NCBI GenBank assembly: GCA_023437305.1
Contig: JAEZGN010000020.1
Location: 3,347-67,346, forward strand
DNA from: Bacteroidota bacterium
Lineage (GTDB): Bacteria > Bacteroidota > Bacteroidia > Bacteroidales > Dysgonomonadaceae
Direction: 5' to 3'
DNA: 64,000 bases
Both the position numbers and the translations under genes were made by a program. This document shows, in pieces, positions 63,329 through 64,000 of this stretch. Below the pieces are notes generated by a model that worked only from the letters and a program-made list of their open reading frames with translations, was not told the origin of the DNA and searched no databases. How positions within the stretch are numbered: position 1 is the first letter of the stretch; each line of letters starts with the position of its first letter.

Positions 63329-63913
63329 TCAGATAAAAGCCAGACCCTCATGATGTAAAATAGTATGCTGCATAAGAATACTGCATCCGATAATGATGAG
63401 GATAATGCCTCCTATAATATTTATTCTAAGATTGTACCGTTGCCCTACTTTACTTCCCGATATCACGCCAAACGAAGCTACAAGCATTGTAACCACACCG
63501 ATTACTATAGCCGGAAGGAGTATATTTATGTTGATCAGCGACATGGATAGCCCTACGGCTGTGGCATCTATACTGGTTGCAACACCCAGGCTAAACATGG
63601 TTTTGAAATTAAGCGGGTTGAATGGTCTGCTTTCTCCTTCGTTTTTTATGCTCGAGTATATTACCCTTGCACCTAAGAAAAAGAGAATGATAAATGCCAG
63701 CCAATGATCGTATTCGTCGATATATTGGGCAAATGTAGAGCCGATAAACCATCCGAAAACAGTGAGGCTCATTTGCATGAATGCCAGCATACCCGCTATC
63801 TTCAAGACATTAATGGTATGATGATTTTTTATTATAGCACCACTGGTAAGCGCTATAACGAGGCTATCCATCGACAGGCCTATTGCTAGTATAATAATTT
63901 GGATTATATCCAT
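63329..63913 (-). CDS. mntP: Manganese efflux pump MntP
   Basis: A 194-residue inner-membrane protein with six transmembrane helices and two repeated DUF204 halves; GLSMDSLVIALTSG and GVATSIDATAVGLSMSL hold the conserved Asp residues lining the path. It exports Mn2+. Its first 10 bases overlap the end of the upstream nitroreductase-like gene. No yybP-ykoY-like Mn riboswitch can sit in front because of this overlap. Confidence 0.93.
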   Translation of the reverse strand: MDIIQIIILAIGLSMDSLVIALTSGAIIKNHHTINVLKIAGMLAFMQMSLTVFGWFIGSTFAQYIDEYDHWLAFIILFFLGARVIYSSIKNEGESRPFNPLNFKTMFSLGVATSIDATAVGLSMSLININILLPAIVIGVVTMLVASFGVISGSKVGQRYNLRINIIGGIILIIIGCSILMQHTILHHEGLAFI

Positions 63914-64000
63914 TTCGTGATTTCGTTCAGGGCCTTACGGTTTTTGTTTGGGCAAATACTTTTTTCTTCGTCAATATATCCGAGAGGGAATATGGCTATG
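63904..64000 (-). CDS. Nitroreductase-like protein, 3' end only
   Basis: Only the last 31 residues are in the window: AIFPLGYIDEEKSICPNKNR then KALNEITKWI. The pattern of Pro-x-Gly-Tyr followed by RKxLxE is the C-terminal end of nitroreductase-family (FMN-dependent) proteins. The assignment rests on this short stretch. Its stop lies inside the mntP start region (10-bp overlap), so the two are coupled. Confidence 0.5.
   Translation of the reverse strand, partial: IAIFPLGYIDEEKSICPNKNRKALNEITKWI

Overview
The window is chromosomal DNA of a Bacteroidota bacterium, order Bacteroidales, most likely a Dysgonomonas or Porphyromonadaceae-like organism; the genus is an inference. The evidence is: many lipoproteins with short signal peptides, promoters of the form TAnnTTTG, family-typical proteins (NigD-like, DUF5683, DUF4834, EFR1 ferredoxin, bifunctional RelA/SpoT next to a LysM lytic transglycosylase and ParAB), low GC, and no tRNA or rRNA gene, complete prophage, CRISPR array or intact insertion sequence that I can see.

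Layout. Positions 1-7.2 kb are an accessory-looking, gene-poor, AT-rich stretch. It holds an orphan S24 (LexA/CI-like) repressor, four unrelated lipoproteins, a group III truncated hemoglobin, several very small ORFs, a structured repeat family (R1-R4), and three minus-strand small-RNA units, each with its own promoter and terminator. Positions 7.2-9 kb carry an EFR1 ferredoxin and a Gfo/Idh/MocA oxidoreductase. Positions 9.2-26.3 kb are a long minus-strand housekeeping block: MFS transporter, OmpH/Skp chaperone, infB, nusA, rimP, relA/spoT, mltD-like, DUF5683, parB, parA, a glycosyltransferase, hemH and manA. Positions 26.6-30.7 kb hold a zinc-ribbon membrane protein, glgB, a YhcH-family protein, a DUF805 protein and a small lipoprotein.

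Positions 30.8-41 kb carry an M3 peptidase, efp, a decayed radC pseudogene, an SMI1/KNR4 protein, a DUF59 Fe-S assembly protein, an LpxH-like phosphatase, an outer-membrane barrel, lrgAB, a relic of a zinc alcohol dehydrogenase, an ABC-F ATPase and a cluster of GGATTGCAAATCC palindromes. Positions 41-64 kb are mostly plus-strand: murI, a Ser-type sulfatase with its radical-SAM maturase, dinB, a nucleoside deaminase, a NigD-like lipoprotein, a Fur-family regulator overlapping purA, a YugP-type peptidase, two tandem metallophosphoesterases, recN, a DegT/DnrJ aminotransferase, a two-gene membrane/secreted pair, purB, a glycine-rich RluB-type pseudouridine synthase, asnS, DUF4834, mntP and the 3' end of a nitroreductase-like gene.

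Most genes are ordinary core genes. The parts worth a second look are non-coding: the small-RNA family and palindromic operator at the left end, the R repeats with mutually exclusive hairpins, a three-way-junction element between infB and ompH, a possible attenuator in front of rimP-nusA, and two gene relics. I see no complete new defence or biosynthetic system. The best candidates for undescribed biology are the structured intergenic elements.
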